DNA from: Flavicella sp964230805
GTDB taxonomy: Bacteria; Bacteroidota; Bacteroidia; Flavobacteriales; Flavobacteriaceae
DNA length: 64,000 bases
Assembly (NCBI GenBank): GCA_964230805.1
Contig: CAXRIA010000032.1
Span: forward strand, 34,058-98,057
Direction of reading: 5' to 3'
Position 1 is the stretch's first letter. Every line of letters begins with the position of its first letter. The position numbers and the translations under genes were made by a program. Shown here in pieces: positions 54,650 to 62,361 of this stretch. The notes below the pieces were generated by a model that saw only the letters and a program-made list of their open reading frames with translations, had not been told where the DNA came from and did not search any database.

Positions 54650-55453
54650 ATGAAATATTTGTCTCTATTCCTTGCGATTGTCTTGTTCTCATCTTGTGAA
54701 GATGTAGTCGATCTTCCATTGACAGAAGGCCCCAAAAAACTCGTCATTGATGCCAACATCCTTTGGCAAAAAGGAACAGATGGGAAAGAACAAAGCATCC
54801 GATTGACGGAGACCACTGGTTTTTATGACAATGCCATCCCTATTGCTACGGGCGCAACTGTCAAAATTACAGGAAACAACCAGGAAACAATTTTTACGGA
54901 GGACGGCAACACAGGAATTTACAAAACCACCCATTTCAACCCAAAATTAAATGAGGAATACACCCTCAACATTGTGTACAACTCCGAAACCTACAGTGCC
55001 ACCGAACATTTAAAATCTGTGACTTCCATCACGCATGTGGAACAATCCTCTGAAAACTTTTTCGGAAACGAATCTACCCGCGTTGATTTTTATTACACAG
55101 ACCCCGAAAATGAAACCAATTATTACCTAGAAGAATTCAGTTCCAGCGTAAACTACCTAAATTCATACCGAGTTACCAGAGATGAATTTATCAATGGGAA
55201 TGAGAACAGTGGTTTTGAAATTGATGAAGATTTGAAAACCGGAGAAACCATTACATTTCGACTGCACGGAATCTCCAAAGAGTACCACGATTACTTGGCA
55301 CTTTTGCTAGCACAAACTGAAAATGGAGGTCCCTTTGGAACGCCGCCGGCGGCGGTTTTGGGCAATTGCAGTAACCTGACCAACCCCGACGAAAATCCAT
55401 TGGGGTATTTCAAACTCTCAGAGGTATCCACAGAAACATACACCATTCAATAA
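54650..55453 (+). CDS. DUF4249 outer-membrane lipoprotein, receptor partner
   Basis: 267 residues from ATG at 54650; a longer frame reaching into the receptor gene (54398) is not conserved. Lipoprotein signal MKYLSLFLAIVLFSSC with Cys16, then a beta-rich body: LVIDANILWQ, ATVKITGNNQETIFTEDGNTGIY, YTLNIVYNSETYSAT. Matches DUF4249. Probably a surface-exposed partner of the receptor 4 nt upstream, analogous to but unrelated to SusD. Confidence 0.88.
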   Translation: MKYLSLFLAIVLFSSCEDVVDLPLTEGPKKLVIDANILWQKGTDGKEQSIRLTETTGFYDNAIPIATGATVKITGNNQETIFTEDGNTGIYKTTHFNPKLNEEYTLNIVYNSETYSATEHLKSVTSITHVEQSSENFFGNESTRVDFYYTDPENETNYYLEEFSSSVNYLNSYRVTRDEFINGNENSGFEIDEDLKTGETITFRLHGISKEYHDYLALLLAQTENGGPFGTPPAAVLGNCSNLTNPDENPLGYFKLSEVSTETYTIQ

Positions 55454-55462
55454 ATCCGCATT

Positions 55463-56275
55463 TTGAAATTTACCAAAACCACCGAACAAAGCTCAGCATA
55501 CCAAGACTTGGAAAAAATGGAAGTCGAGGAGTTGCTCAAACACATGAACAACGAGGACAAAACAGTCCCCATGGCTGTTGAAAAGGCACTTCCTCAAATT
55601 GAACCATTGGTTTCCGTGGTGGTTGCACAATTAAAAAAGGGAGGTCGTTTGTTTTACATCGGAGCAGGCACCAGTGGACGCTTGGGTATTTTAGACGCTT
55701 CTGAATGCCCCCCTACTTTTGGAGTTGATTTTGATACGGTTATTGGTTTGATTGCAGGGGGCGACAAAGCCATTCGAAAAGCCGTTGAAAATGCCGAAGA
55801 CGACACCAATCAAGGATGGAAAGACCTTCAGAAGTATAAGATCACAAACAACGATGTTCTCATCGGCATCGCAGCCTCTGGCACCACTCCTTATGTTTTG
55901 GGCGCTGTAAAAAAAGCAAATGAAATAGGCATTCCTACGGGTTGTATTACCATGAATGAAAACAGTCCTCTTCACTGCGCAGCACAATACCCTGTAGTCG
56001 CTGTAGTGGGTGCTGAATTTGTTACGGGAAGCTCTCGAATGAAAGCAGGTACCGCACAAAAATTAATTTTAAACATGATCAGTACGACTGCGATGATTCA
56101 GCTCGGAAAGATCAAAGGCAACAAAATGGTAGACATGAAATTATCCAACGACAAATTGGTCAACAGAGGCATACAAATGCTTGTCGAGGAACTACCCATC
56201 TCTCCAGAAAAAGCGCGCAAGCTATTGCAGGAATTCGGGTCGGTAAGAAATGCGCTAAAACAGTACAAAAAATGA
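55463..56275 (+). CDS. murQ: N-acetylmuramic acid 6-phosphate etherase MurQ
   Basis: 270 residues from a TTG at 55463. SIS-domain protein with GRLFYIGAGTSGRLGILDASECPPTFG (catalytic Glu in SECPPTFG), GIAASGTTPYVLGAVK and SSRMKAGTAQKLILNMIST. Cleaves the lactyl ether of MurNAc-6-P to GlcNAc-6-P in cell-wall recycling. The start is 9 nt behind the DUF4249 stop, so it may be co-transcribed with the receptor pair. No muramyl kinase or PTS gene nearby. Confidence 0.94.
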   Translation: MKFTKTTEQSSAYQDLEKMEVEELLKHMNNEDKTVPMAVEKALPQIEPLVSVVVAQLKKGGRLFYIGAGTSGRLGILDASECPPTFGVDFDTVIGLIAGGDKAIRKAVENAEDDTNQGWKDLQKYKITNNDVLIGIAASGTTPYVLGAVKKANEIGIPTGCITMNENSPLHCAAQYPVVAVVGAEFVTGSSRMKAGTAQKLILNMISTTAMIQLGKIKGNKMVDMKLSNDKLVNRGIQMLVEELPISPEKARKLLQEFGSVRNALKQYKK

Positions 56276-56517
56276 ACCACACTCAAAACCCTTACAAAAA
56301 AGGATTCAAATACATTTTTGGAGCCATTCCCCTGTTTTTTTTAGCGCCTATTGTGATCAATATCGGGTTCTCTGCCATCAAAAAAGATCAGAACTACATT
56401 TTTATCACCATCGGTGGCGCCATTGCTTTCGGAGCTATGGCACTGGTCTTTACAGGAATAAAACACTTATTGAATGCCTTGTTTGAAAAGGACAAAAAAA
56501 AGAATCCATCCAACTAA
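56272..56517 (+). CDS. DUF6095 small membrane protein
   Basis: 81 residues with two hydrophobic segments (about 13-33 and 43-65), ending in a Lys-rich tail (EKDKKKNPSN), consistent with a small two-helix inner-membrane protein. Matches DUF6095. The ATG overlaps the murQ TGA (ATGA), so the two are coupled. Function unknown. Confidence 0.8.
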   Translation: MNHTQNPYKKGFKYIFGAIPLFFLAPIVINIGFSAIKKDQNYIFITIGGAIAFGAMALVFTGIKHLLNALFEKDKKKNPSN

Positions 56518-56523
56518 GAGTCT

Positions 56524-57021
56524 TTACACTTCCACTTTTGTCTTCTTGGGTGTTGTCGGATTGAAACCAAACGCATCGTCTGGCAACGCAAGTCCCAATT
56601 GATGAACGATATAGCCAATGCTCGCATAGTGATGAATGGCGTGACTGTGGGCCTGGATTAAAATGGCTGACAACGTATAGCGAGCTGTCACCTTACCCGC
56701 ACCCAAATCATCAGAAACTTCAACAGACAGCTGAAAATCTTCCTTCTTTACATTTTGTAATTTTCCGATAATCACAGCCATGTAATTGGCCCCTTCCACA
56801 AGCAACTCCTCTATTTCAAGGTTTCGCTTGCGTGCCGTCAAATCAATTTTACGCGTTGGCAAACCTTCAAATATGCAATCGTAAACATCCAAAATATGCC
56901 GAATATGCCCTCCGATACTCGAATAATACGGTGCCACAGTGGTGTCTTTGTATTGCTCCGCAGTAATAGATTCCAACAAAACCAACCCTCGATTGAGGTT
57001 CTTTACAAGTGCTTCGATCAT
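56524..57021 (-). CDS. DinB-family metal-binding protein
   Basis: 165 residues. DinB four-helix bundle with GGHIRHILDVYDC (His37/His40 region) and SHAIHHYASIGYIVHQLG carrying the other metal ligands. Related to bacillithiol/mycothiol-dependent enzymes; exact reaction unknown. Convergent with the DUF6095 gene (6-nt gap). Confidence 0.9.
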   Translation of the reverse strand: MIEALVKNLNRGLVLLESITAEQYKDTTVAPYYSSIGGHIRHILDVYDCIFEGLPTRKIDLTARKRNLEIEELLVEGANYMAVIIGKLQNVKKEDFQLSVEVSDDLGAGKVTARYTLSAILIQAHSHAIHHYASIGYIVHQLGLALPDDAFGFNPTTPKKTKVEV

Positions 57022-57033
57022 ATTTTTTTACTT

Positions 57034-57056
57034 AGTTTAAACTTAGACGTACGTCT
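57034..57056. repeat. Two adjacent palindromes
   Basis: AGTTTAAACT (57034-57043) is followed after one base by AGACGTACGTCT (57045-57056); both are perfect. They lie 12 nt upstream of the DinB start and could be operator sites for that gene. Confidence 0.6.
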
Positions 57057-57154
57057 CAGAAATGCTTACTTTTTTCTCAAATGTAAAAAAATTTTGCCAC
57101 CTCAAAATCGAATCCGTATCCACAAACCCCAACAAACCACATCGAAACAGACAC

Positions 57155-57203
57155 TTATGCACCAAAAGAATTGGCTTATGCAATAAAAGGGTACAATTAT
57201 GCA
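57155..57203 (+). repeat. Three TTATGCA copies at 21-nt spacing
   Basis: TTATGCA begins at 57155, 57176 and 57197. In the open plus frame each falls in the same phase and gives Tyr-Ala at a 7-residue interval (TYAPKEL, AYAIKGY, NYAKTAQ), so it is either a decayed tandem protein repeat or two-helical-turn spaced DNA sites. Confidence 0.6.
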
Positions 57204-57245
57204 AAAACAGCACAAGACCATGATAATACTGTACGTATCTTTAGA

Positions 57246-57312
57246 GGAACCTGCGCCCCCTTTTCCAAGAAAAGCGGCAGGCGTTCCTACCCGAAGTTTG
57301 CGCCCAGCGAAA
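57246..57312. repeat. Pair of GC-rich stem-loops
   Basis: Hairpin 1: GGAA/TTCC (57246-57249, 57284-57287), CCTGC/GCAGG (57250-57254, 57277-57281) and an inner CTTTT/AAAAG (57060-equivalent positions 57260-57264 with 57270-57274). Hairpin 2: TTT-CGC/GCG-AAA (57297-57312, one bulged G, 3-nt loop). Confidence 0.6.
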
Positions 57313-57355
57313 GGCTCAGAAAAACCCATACTTTGAATTTTTAAAAACCAAACAC

Positions 57356-57829
57356 ATGAAAATCTTGAAAATTATTTTTGCCCTATTAATGACCCTAAAT
57401 TTTGGAGCCTGTGCTCAAAAAACCCCCGAAAAATCCACAAAAAACGAAAACTCATCGTACGAGGAAGCCTTGACAGAAATGCTGCAAATTAGCGGAGCCA
57501 ATGCCAATTTCAAAATAATTTTGGAACAAATGCTTCCCATGCTTCAACAACAAAACAAAAAGCTCTCTAAAGAAGCGATGGAGCGCGTCAAAGCTAAGTT
57601 TATAGCCTCGAGTATTTCAGAATTGACAGCCTTGTCAATTCCCAGCTACCAGAAACACCTCGATCTTTACGACTTAAAACAAGTCATTGCATTTTACAAA
57701 ACCCCTGTGGGCAAAAAATACGCCGAAAAAACACCGTTGATCGCAAAAGAATCCCTACAAATCAGCCAACAATGGGCCGCAAGTTTGCCCTACAAATACA
57801 AACAAATGGCCAACGAAGTCGAGCAGTGA
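57356..57829 (+). CDS. DUF2059 lipoprotein
   Basis: 157 residues. Lipoprotein signal ending LNFGAC (Cys19), a short Lys/Ser/Asn linker, then the DUF2059 helical domain: EEALTEMLQISGANANFKIILEQM and LDLYDLKQVIAFYKTPVGKKYAEKTP. Periplasmic or outer-membrane anchored; family function unknown. Separated by 162 nt from the ABC operon, which has its own promoter. Confidence 0.88.
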   Translation: MKILKIIFALLMTLNFGACAQKTPEKSTKNENSSYEEALTEMLQISGANANFKIILEQMLPMLQQQNKKLSKEAMERVKAKFIASSISELTALSIPSYQKHLDLYDLKQVIAFYKTPVGKKYAEKTPLIAKESLQISQQWAASLPYKYKQMANEVEQ

Positions 57830-57933
57830 TGGAAACGAGGTGTTTTCCTAATTACCTATTTGTAGAAAATTCAAAAACCTTTAAAAAACTCAAAAATGTG
57901 TTGATACAAACATTCTAAACAAAATTTTAACAG

Positions 57934-57962
57934 TTGTCAATACAGCGATGTCCGTAATTTTA
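57934..57962 (+). promoter_or_regulatory. Promoter of the ABC export operon
   Basis: -33 TTG (57934-57936), 18-nt spacer, -7 TAATTTTA (57955-57962; last base A instead of G). Start codon 29 nt further at 57992. Confidence 0.55.
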
Positions 57963-57991
57963 GTGTATTTTAGTTATCGAAAAGAGATTCG

Positions 57992-58687
57992 ATGATCGCA
58001 CTACAAAAACTACACAAATCCTACCCCATTGGAAAAGGTTTTTTACATGTTCTAAAAGGATTGGATTTACACGTTCAAGAAGGAGAATTTATTTCCATTA
58101 TGGGTTCTTCAGGTTCTGGAAAGTCGACCCTATTAAACATTTTAGGTCTGTTGGACACACACGACAAAGGAACCTACCAACTCAACAAGCAAGAAATTCA
58201 AAATCTAGACGAAAAAAAAGCAGCCAAATGGCGGAATGAACTGATTGGATTTGTCTTCCAATCGTTCAATCTCATCAGCTACAAAACGGCACTAGAAAAT
58301 GTAGCCATGCCCTTGTTCTATCGAGGGACTCCCAAAAAAGAACGACAGAAAATTGCGCTGCACTACCTAGAAAAAGTAGGCTTAAAAGACTGGGCACAGC
58401 ATTTGCCCAACGAGCTGTCGGGCGGACAAAAACAGCGTGTTGCCATTGCCCGTGCTTTGGTCACCCAACCCAAAATTGTACTTGCCGACGAACCCACAGG
58501 AGCCCTGGATTCTGCCACGTCCAGCTCCATCATGACACTTCTCAAAGAAATTCACAACGACGGAATGACCGTTGTGGTCATTACACATGAAGAGGATATT
58601 GCTGCACAAACCGAGCGCATCGTGCGTCTGAAAGACGGCGTGATCACCAGTGATGAAAAAACAGCACAAACCAAAATCACAACGTAA
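57992..58687 (+). CDS. MacB-type ABC transporter ATP-binding protein
   Basis: 231 residues. Walker A GSSGSGKS (38-45), Q-loop Gln90, signature LSGGQ (142-146), Walker B VLADEPTGALD (163-173) and switch His199 (VITHEE). The sequence LGLLDTHDKGTYQLNKQEI places it with the MacB/LolD subfamily. First gene of a five-gene operon: ATPase, two permeases, membrane-fusion protein, TolC. Confidence 0.95.
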   Translation: MIALQKLHKSYPIGKGFLHVLKGLDLHVQEGEFISIMGSSGSGKSTLLNILGLLDTHDKGTYQLNKQEIQNLDEKKAAKWRNELIGFVFQSFNLISYKTALENVAMPLFYRGTPKKERQKIALHYLEKVGLKDWAQHLPNELSGGQKQRVAIARALVTQPKIVLADEPTGALDSATSSSIMTLLKEIHNDGMTVVVITHEEDIAAQTERIVRLKDGVITSDEKTAQTKITT

Positions 58688-58697
58688 AACCAGCACT

Positions 58698-59927
58698 ATG
58701 TTCGATAGAGATTTGTGGCGCGAAATATTTCAAAGCATTCAAAAAAACAAATTGAGGAGCATCCTGTCAGGATTTACCATTAGCTTTGCCATTTTAATTT
58801 TTACACTACTTTTCGGAATTGCCAACGGCTTGCAAAACACTTTTGAAAGTTTTTTTGTGAGCAATGCTTCCAATGCCATTACCATCCGAACCGGAAAAAC
58901 TTCCAAACCTTACAAAGGGAATCAATCTGGAAAAAAAATTCAACTCTCCAATGCTGATTTCGAATTTTTGAAAAAGAAAAATGCCTCTAAAATTGAATAT
59001 AGTTCAGGACGTATCTACAAAAACTTTCGTGTCTCTCACCATAACGAACATCGCAATTACAACATAAAAGCAGTGCATCCAGAACATCAGTTTATCGAAA
59101 AATCTTCGATGACTCGCGGACGATTTATCAACACTTCCGACCTTCACAACACCCGGAAAGTAGCGGTAATCGGGAAAAAAGTAAGTGATGATTTGCTTCA
59201 GAACAAGTTCCCAATTGGGAAATACATTCAAATGCAAGGCATTGCTTTCAAAATAGTCGGTGTTTTCGAAGAAGCCGACGACGACAATGAAAACAGCGTG
59301 ATCTATATTCCCTTAAATACCGCGCAGAACCTCTATGAAAAAAACGATTACCTCAACGAAATTAGTCTGACCTACAATCCAACCATGAATTATGAAGAAG
59401 CCTTGGATTTTGGCTACCTCATAAAAAAACAATTGCAAGAACGGTTAACGGTGGCTCCGAAAGACCAAAGAGCCATTCGTATAAGAAACAATGCGGAAGG
59501 CAAAAAGGGAATTGATCAATTGATGTTTGTCATCGGTATATTGATCCTATTCATTGGATTTGGAACTTTAATCGCGGGCATTGTAGGCATTAGCAACATC
59601 ATGGTCTACATCGTAAAAGAACGCACCAAAGAACTGGGCATCCGAAAAGTATTGGGAGCTTCGCCAAGAGCCATTGTCAGTTTGATATTATTAGAGGCCA
59701 TTTCCATCACATCGCTGGCAGGGTATTTGGGAATTTTTATTGGTATCGGTGCTTTGAATTTGATCGATGACAAACTAGAAGCCTATTTTATCCAGGACCC
59801 TCATGTCGATACGCCCATTGTTGTGGGGGCCGTAATTGTATTGATCGTCGCCGGTGCCATTGCAGGCTATGTTCCGGCAAAACGCGCCTCTCAAATAAAA
59901 CCCATTGTAGCACTGCGAACCGAATAA
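58698..59927 (+). CDS. MacB-like ABC transporter permease 1
   Basis: 409 residues from ATG at 58698; an in-frame ATG inside the ATPase gene (58650) adds a non-conserved start. Topology of the MacB_PCD/FtsX family: first helix after DLWREIFQSIQKNKLRSIL, a periplasmic domain of about 230 residues, then three C-terminal helices with ERTKELGIRKVLGASPRAIV and the final KRASQIKPIVALR. Forms the membrane part together with the second permease. Confidence 0.93.
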   Translation: MFDRDLWREIFQSIQKNKLRSILSGFTISFAILIFTLLFGIANGLQNTFESFFVSNASNAITIRTGKTSKPYKGNQSGKKIQLSNADFEFLKKKNASKIEYSSGRIYKNFRVSHHNEHRNYNIKAVHPEHQFIEKSSMTRGRFINTSDLHNTRKVAVIGKKVSDDLLQNKFPIGKYIQMQGIAFKIVGVFEEADDDNENSVIYIPLNTAQNLYEKNDYLNEISLTYNPTMNYEEALDFGYLIKKQLQERLTVAPKDQRAIRIRNNAEGKKGIDQLMFVIGILILFIGFGTLIAGIVGISNIMVYIVKERTKELGIRKVLGASPRAIVSLILLEAISITSLAGYLGIFIGIGALNLIDDKLEAYFIQDPHVDTPIVVGAVIVLIVAGAIAGYVPAKRASQIKPIVALRTE

Positions 59928-59962
59928 TTGGCATTCAAGGCGCCACAAAAATAAATGTAAAA

Positions 59963-61198
59963 ATGATTTTTTTATTTCAAAGCGACACCTGGCAAGAAAT
60001 TTACGAAAGCATTCGTAAAAACAAGCTGCGTACTATTGTCACAGTGGTAGGGGTTACCTGGGGCGTATTTCTCTTAGTCGTTTTACTCGGGTGTGCTCGA
60101 GGCATGGAAAATTCATTCAACCGACAATTTGGTGATTTTGCTACCAACAGCGTTTTTGTATGGGCGCAACAAACGGTAAAACCGTTCAAAGGCTATCAAG
60201 AAGGCAAAGCGCCGCGTCTTAAAATGAGCGATATCGAAAACATTCGAAAAGAGGTTGACGGCATTGAGTTTGTTGTCCCAAGAAACAGAGCCAACGGAAC
60301 CCTTACCAAAAATTTTCAAACAGGACAATTTGCCATCAATGGCGATTTTCCTTTGTTGGACAAAGTCCAAAAGAAAAGTTTGATTAGAGGTCGATTTCTC
60401 AATGAAAAAGACATTGCAGAAAAAAGAAAATCGGTGGTACTCTCAGAAGATTTGTACGAGCAATTTTTTGAAGAAAATGAAAATCCCATCGGCGATTTCA
60501 TCGAAATCAACCAAATCAATTTCAAAATTGTTGGCATCTTTAAAAATGGCAATACAGGACGGCCGACCGATTTGCACATCCCCTTTACCACATTTCAACA
60601 GATTTTCAATAGGGGCGACAAATTGGGCTGGATGATGATTACCGGAAAACCCGACAAAGACATCCGTCAGATTGAAAAAGACACGAAGCTATTGCTCAAA
60701 AACTTACACAAAGTACACCCTGAAGATACCAATGCTTTTGGCAGTTTCAATTTGGGAGAACGTTTTGACCAAATGACTGGTTTTCTCAAAGGCATGCAAT
60801 TTTTAACTTGGTTTGTGGGCATTGCTACCCTGATAGCCGGCGTTTTTGCCATCGGAAATATTTTGCTCATTACAGTAAAAGAACGAACCAAAGAAATTGG
60901 AATCCGCAGAGCACTCGGAGCCACTCCTTGGATGATTGTGCGTCAAATCATTTTGGAAGCACTGTCTCTGGCACTCATCGCTGGAATTTTTGGAATTATC
61001 TTTGGGGGACTCGTACTCATAGGTGTTGATTCCATTTGGGGGCAGGGCGATGATGCCGCCATCGTAAACGCCTCTGTTTCAATACCCACAGTACTTCTGG
61101 CCATCGGATTGCTTGCTGTTTTTGGTACCTTAGTGGGATTGATTCCAGCAACTCGAGCCACAAAAATAAAACCCATTGCCGCTCTAAATGATGAATAA
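59963..61198 (+). CDS. MacB-like ABC transporter permease 2
   Basis: 411 residues, same layout as its neighbour (DTWQEIYESIRKNKLRTI, periplasmic domain, ERTKEIGIRRALGATPWMIV, ATKIKPIAALNDE) but clearly diverged, so the transporter is probably a heterodimer rather than the MacB homodimer. Gap to the first permease 35 nt. Confidence 0.93.
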   Translation: MIFLFQSDTWQEIYESIRKNKLRTIVTVVGVTWGVFLLVVLLGCARGMENSFNRQFGDFATNSVFVWAQQTVKPFKGYQEGKAPRLKMSDIENIRKEVDGIEFVVPRNRANGTLTKNFQTGQFAINGDFPLLDKVQKKSLIRGRFLNEKDIAEKRKSVVLSEDLYEQFFEENENPIGDFIEINQINFKIVGIFKNGNTGRPTDLHIPFTTFQQIFNRGDKLGWMMITGKPDKDIRQIEKDTKLLLKNLHKVHPEDTNAFGSFNLGERFDQMTGFLKGMQFLTWFVGIATLIAGVFAIGNILLITVKERTKEIGIRRALGATPWMIVRQIILEALSLALIAGIFGIIFGGLVLIGVDSIWGQGDDAAIVNASVSIPTVLLAIGLLAVFGTLVGLIPATRATKIKPIAALNDE

Positions 61199-61230
61199 CA
61201 ATAGAAACACAACAAATACACGAAAATAGA

Positions 61231-62352
61231 ATGAATAAATTTTTAAAAATTTTAGTAGGAATCATCCTCGTAGGTAGCTTGGCAGGCGTTCTTATCTTCT
61301 TTGGAAAAAAGAACGCAAAGGCTGCTATGGAATACAAAGTAAAACAAGCCTTCACAACCACGATTGAAAAAAAATCAGTCGCTACCGGTAAAGTCATCCC
61401 TGAAGATGAAGTGGCCATCAAGCCACAAACATCCGGTATTATTCATGAAATTTACGCGGAAGAAGGAAGTTTTGTGAAATCTGGCGACTTGATTGCTCGC
61501 ATCAAAGTGGTGCCCAACGAACAATCTTTGAACAATGCACTCGGAAGGGTCAAAAATGCAAAAATTCAATTAGAGAATGTGGCCATTGAATACGAAAGAA
61601 ACAAAAAACTTTTTCAAAAAGGCGTGATCTCCAGTCAAGAATTCAACACCTTCGAATTGAATTACAACCGCGCCAAACAAGACCTTGAAAATGCGGAAAG
61701 CGACTACCAGATCATCAAAGTAGGCTCCAAAGGCGGCGGCGATGCTGCCAATACAAATGTGCGCGCGACCGTATCCGGAACCATACTAGAAATTCCTGTA
61801 AAAAAAGGAGACCAAGTCATCGAAAGCAACAATTTCAATGCAGGGACCACCATTGCTTCGATTGCCGACCTAAACAAAATGATTTTTGAAGGAAAAGTAG
61901 ATGAATCGGAAGTTGGCAAACTCACAGAAGGCACAGTTTTGGAAGTGACTATCGGCGCCATTGAAGAAAAAAAATTCAAGGCCACCTTGTTTTTTGTCGC
62001 TCCAAAAGGCATGGATGAACAAGGAGCGGTACTCTTTAAAATAAAAGCCGCTTTGGACTTAGACAAAACCTATGTAAGAGCAGGATATAGCGCCAATGCC
62101 TCCTTGATCCTCGAAAAGAAAGAAGACGTTTTGGCAATCAAAGAATCCTTACTTCAATACGACCAAAAAACGGAAAAACCCTATGTAGAAATACAAACCG
62201 AGGAGCAGGTTTTTGAAAAAAGAGACGTTGTTTTGGGTATTTCTGATGGCATCAACGTAGAAATTATTTCTGGAATTGACAGCGAAGATGAAATTAAAGT
62301 TTGGAACAAAGCCAGCAAGGACGAAGAAGAGGAAGAACAAAAGAAAAAATAA
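61231..62352 (+). CDS. HlyD/MacA-type periplasmic adaptor
   Basis: 373 residues. N-terminal membrane anchor (about 5-25), barrel-sandwich motif VAIKPQTSGIIHEIYAEEGSFV, a coiled-coil hairpin (about 85-150), the second lipoyl half VSGTILEIPVKKGDQVI and a beta-barrel domain; acidic-basic low-complexity tail (EDEEEEEQKKK-like). Bridges the ABC permeases and the TolC protein across the periplasm. Confidence 0.93.
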   Translation: MNKFLKILVGIILVGSLAGVLIFFGKKNAKAAMEYKVKQAFTTTIEKKSVATGKVIPEDEVAIKPQTSGIIHEIYAEEGSFVKSGDLIARIKVVPNEQSLNNALGRVKNAKIQLENVAIEYERNKKLFQKGVISSQEFNTFELNYNRAKQDLENAESDYQIIKVGSKGGGDAANTNVRATVSGTILEIPVKKGDQVIESNNFNAGTTIASIADLNKMIFEGKVDESEVGKLTEGTVLEVTIGAIEEKKFKATLFFVAPKGMDEQGAVLFKIKAALDLDKTYVRAGYSANASLILEKKEDVLAIKESLLQYDQKTEKPYVEIQTEEQVFEKRDVVLGISDGINVEIISGIDSEDEIKVWNKASKDEEEEEQKKK

Positions 62353-62361
62353 CGAGAACGG

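Larger units (their letters stand above)
57022..57355. other. Gene-free segment with palindromes, phased repeats and GC-rich hairpins
   Basis: The 334 nt between DinB and DUF2059 hold no recognised gene. From left to right: two adjacent palindromes (57034-57056), a stop-free plus frame from 57087 to 57331 without start codon, three TTATGCA copies spaced exactly 21 nt (57155-57203), a compound hairpin (57246-57287) and a second hairpin (57297-57312). The last 80 nt are clearly richer in G+C than the surroundings. The frame could be a gene remnant; the hairpins could be an RNA or a repeated intergenic element. No homology is claimed. Confidence 0.7.

Noticed and set aside
57102..57329. Minus-strand 75-codon Cys/Phe-rich frame in the gene-free segment
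   Set aside because: Composition is that of a reversed low-complexity frame; no start context or homology recognised. The underlying repeats are reported separately.
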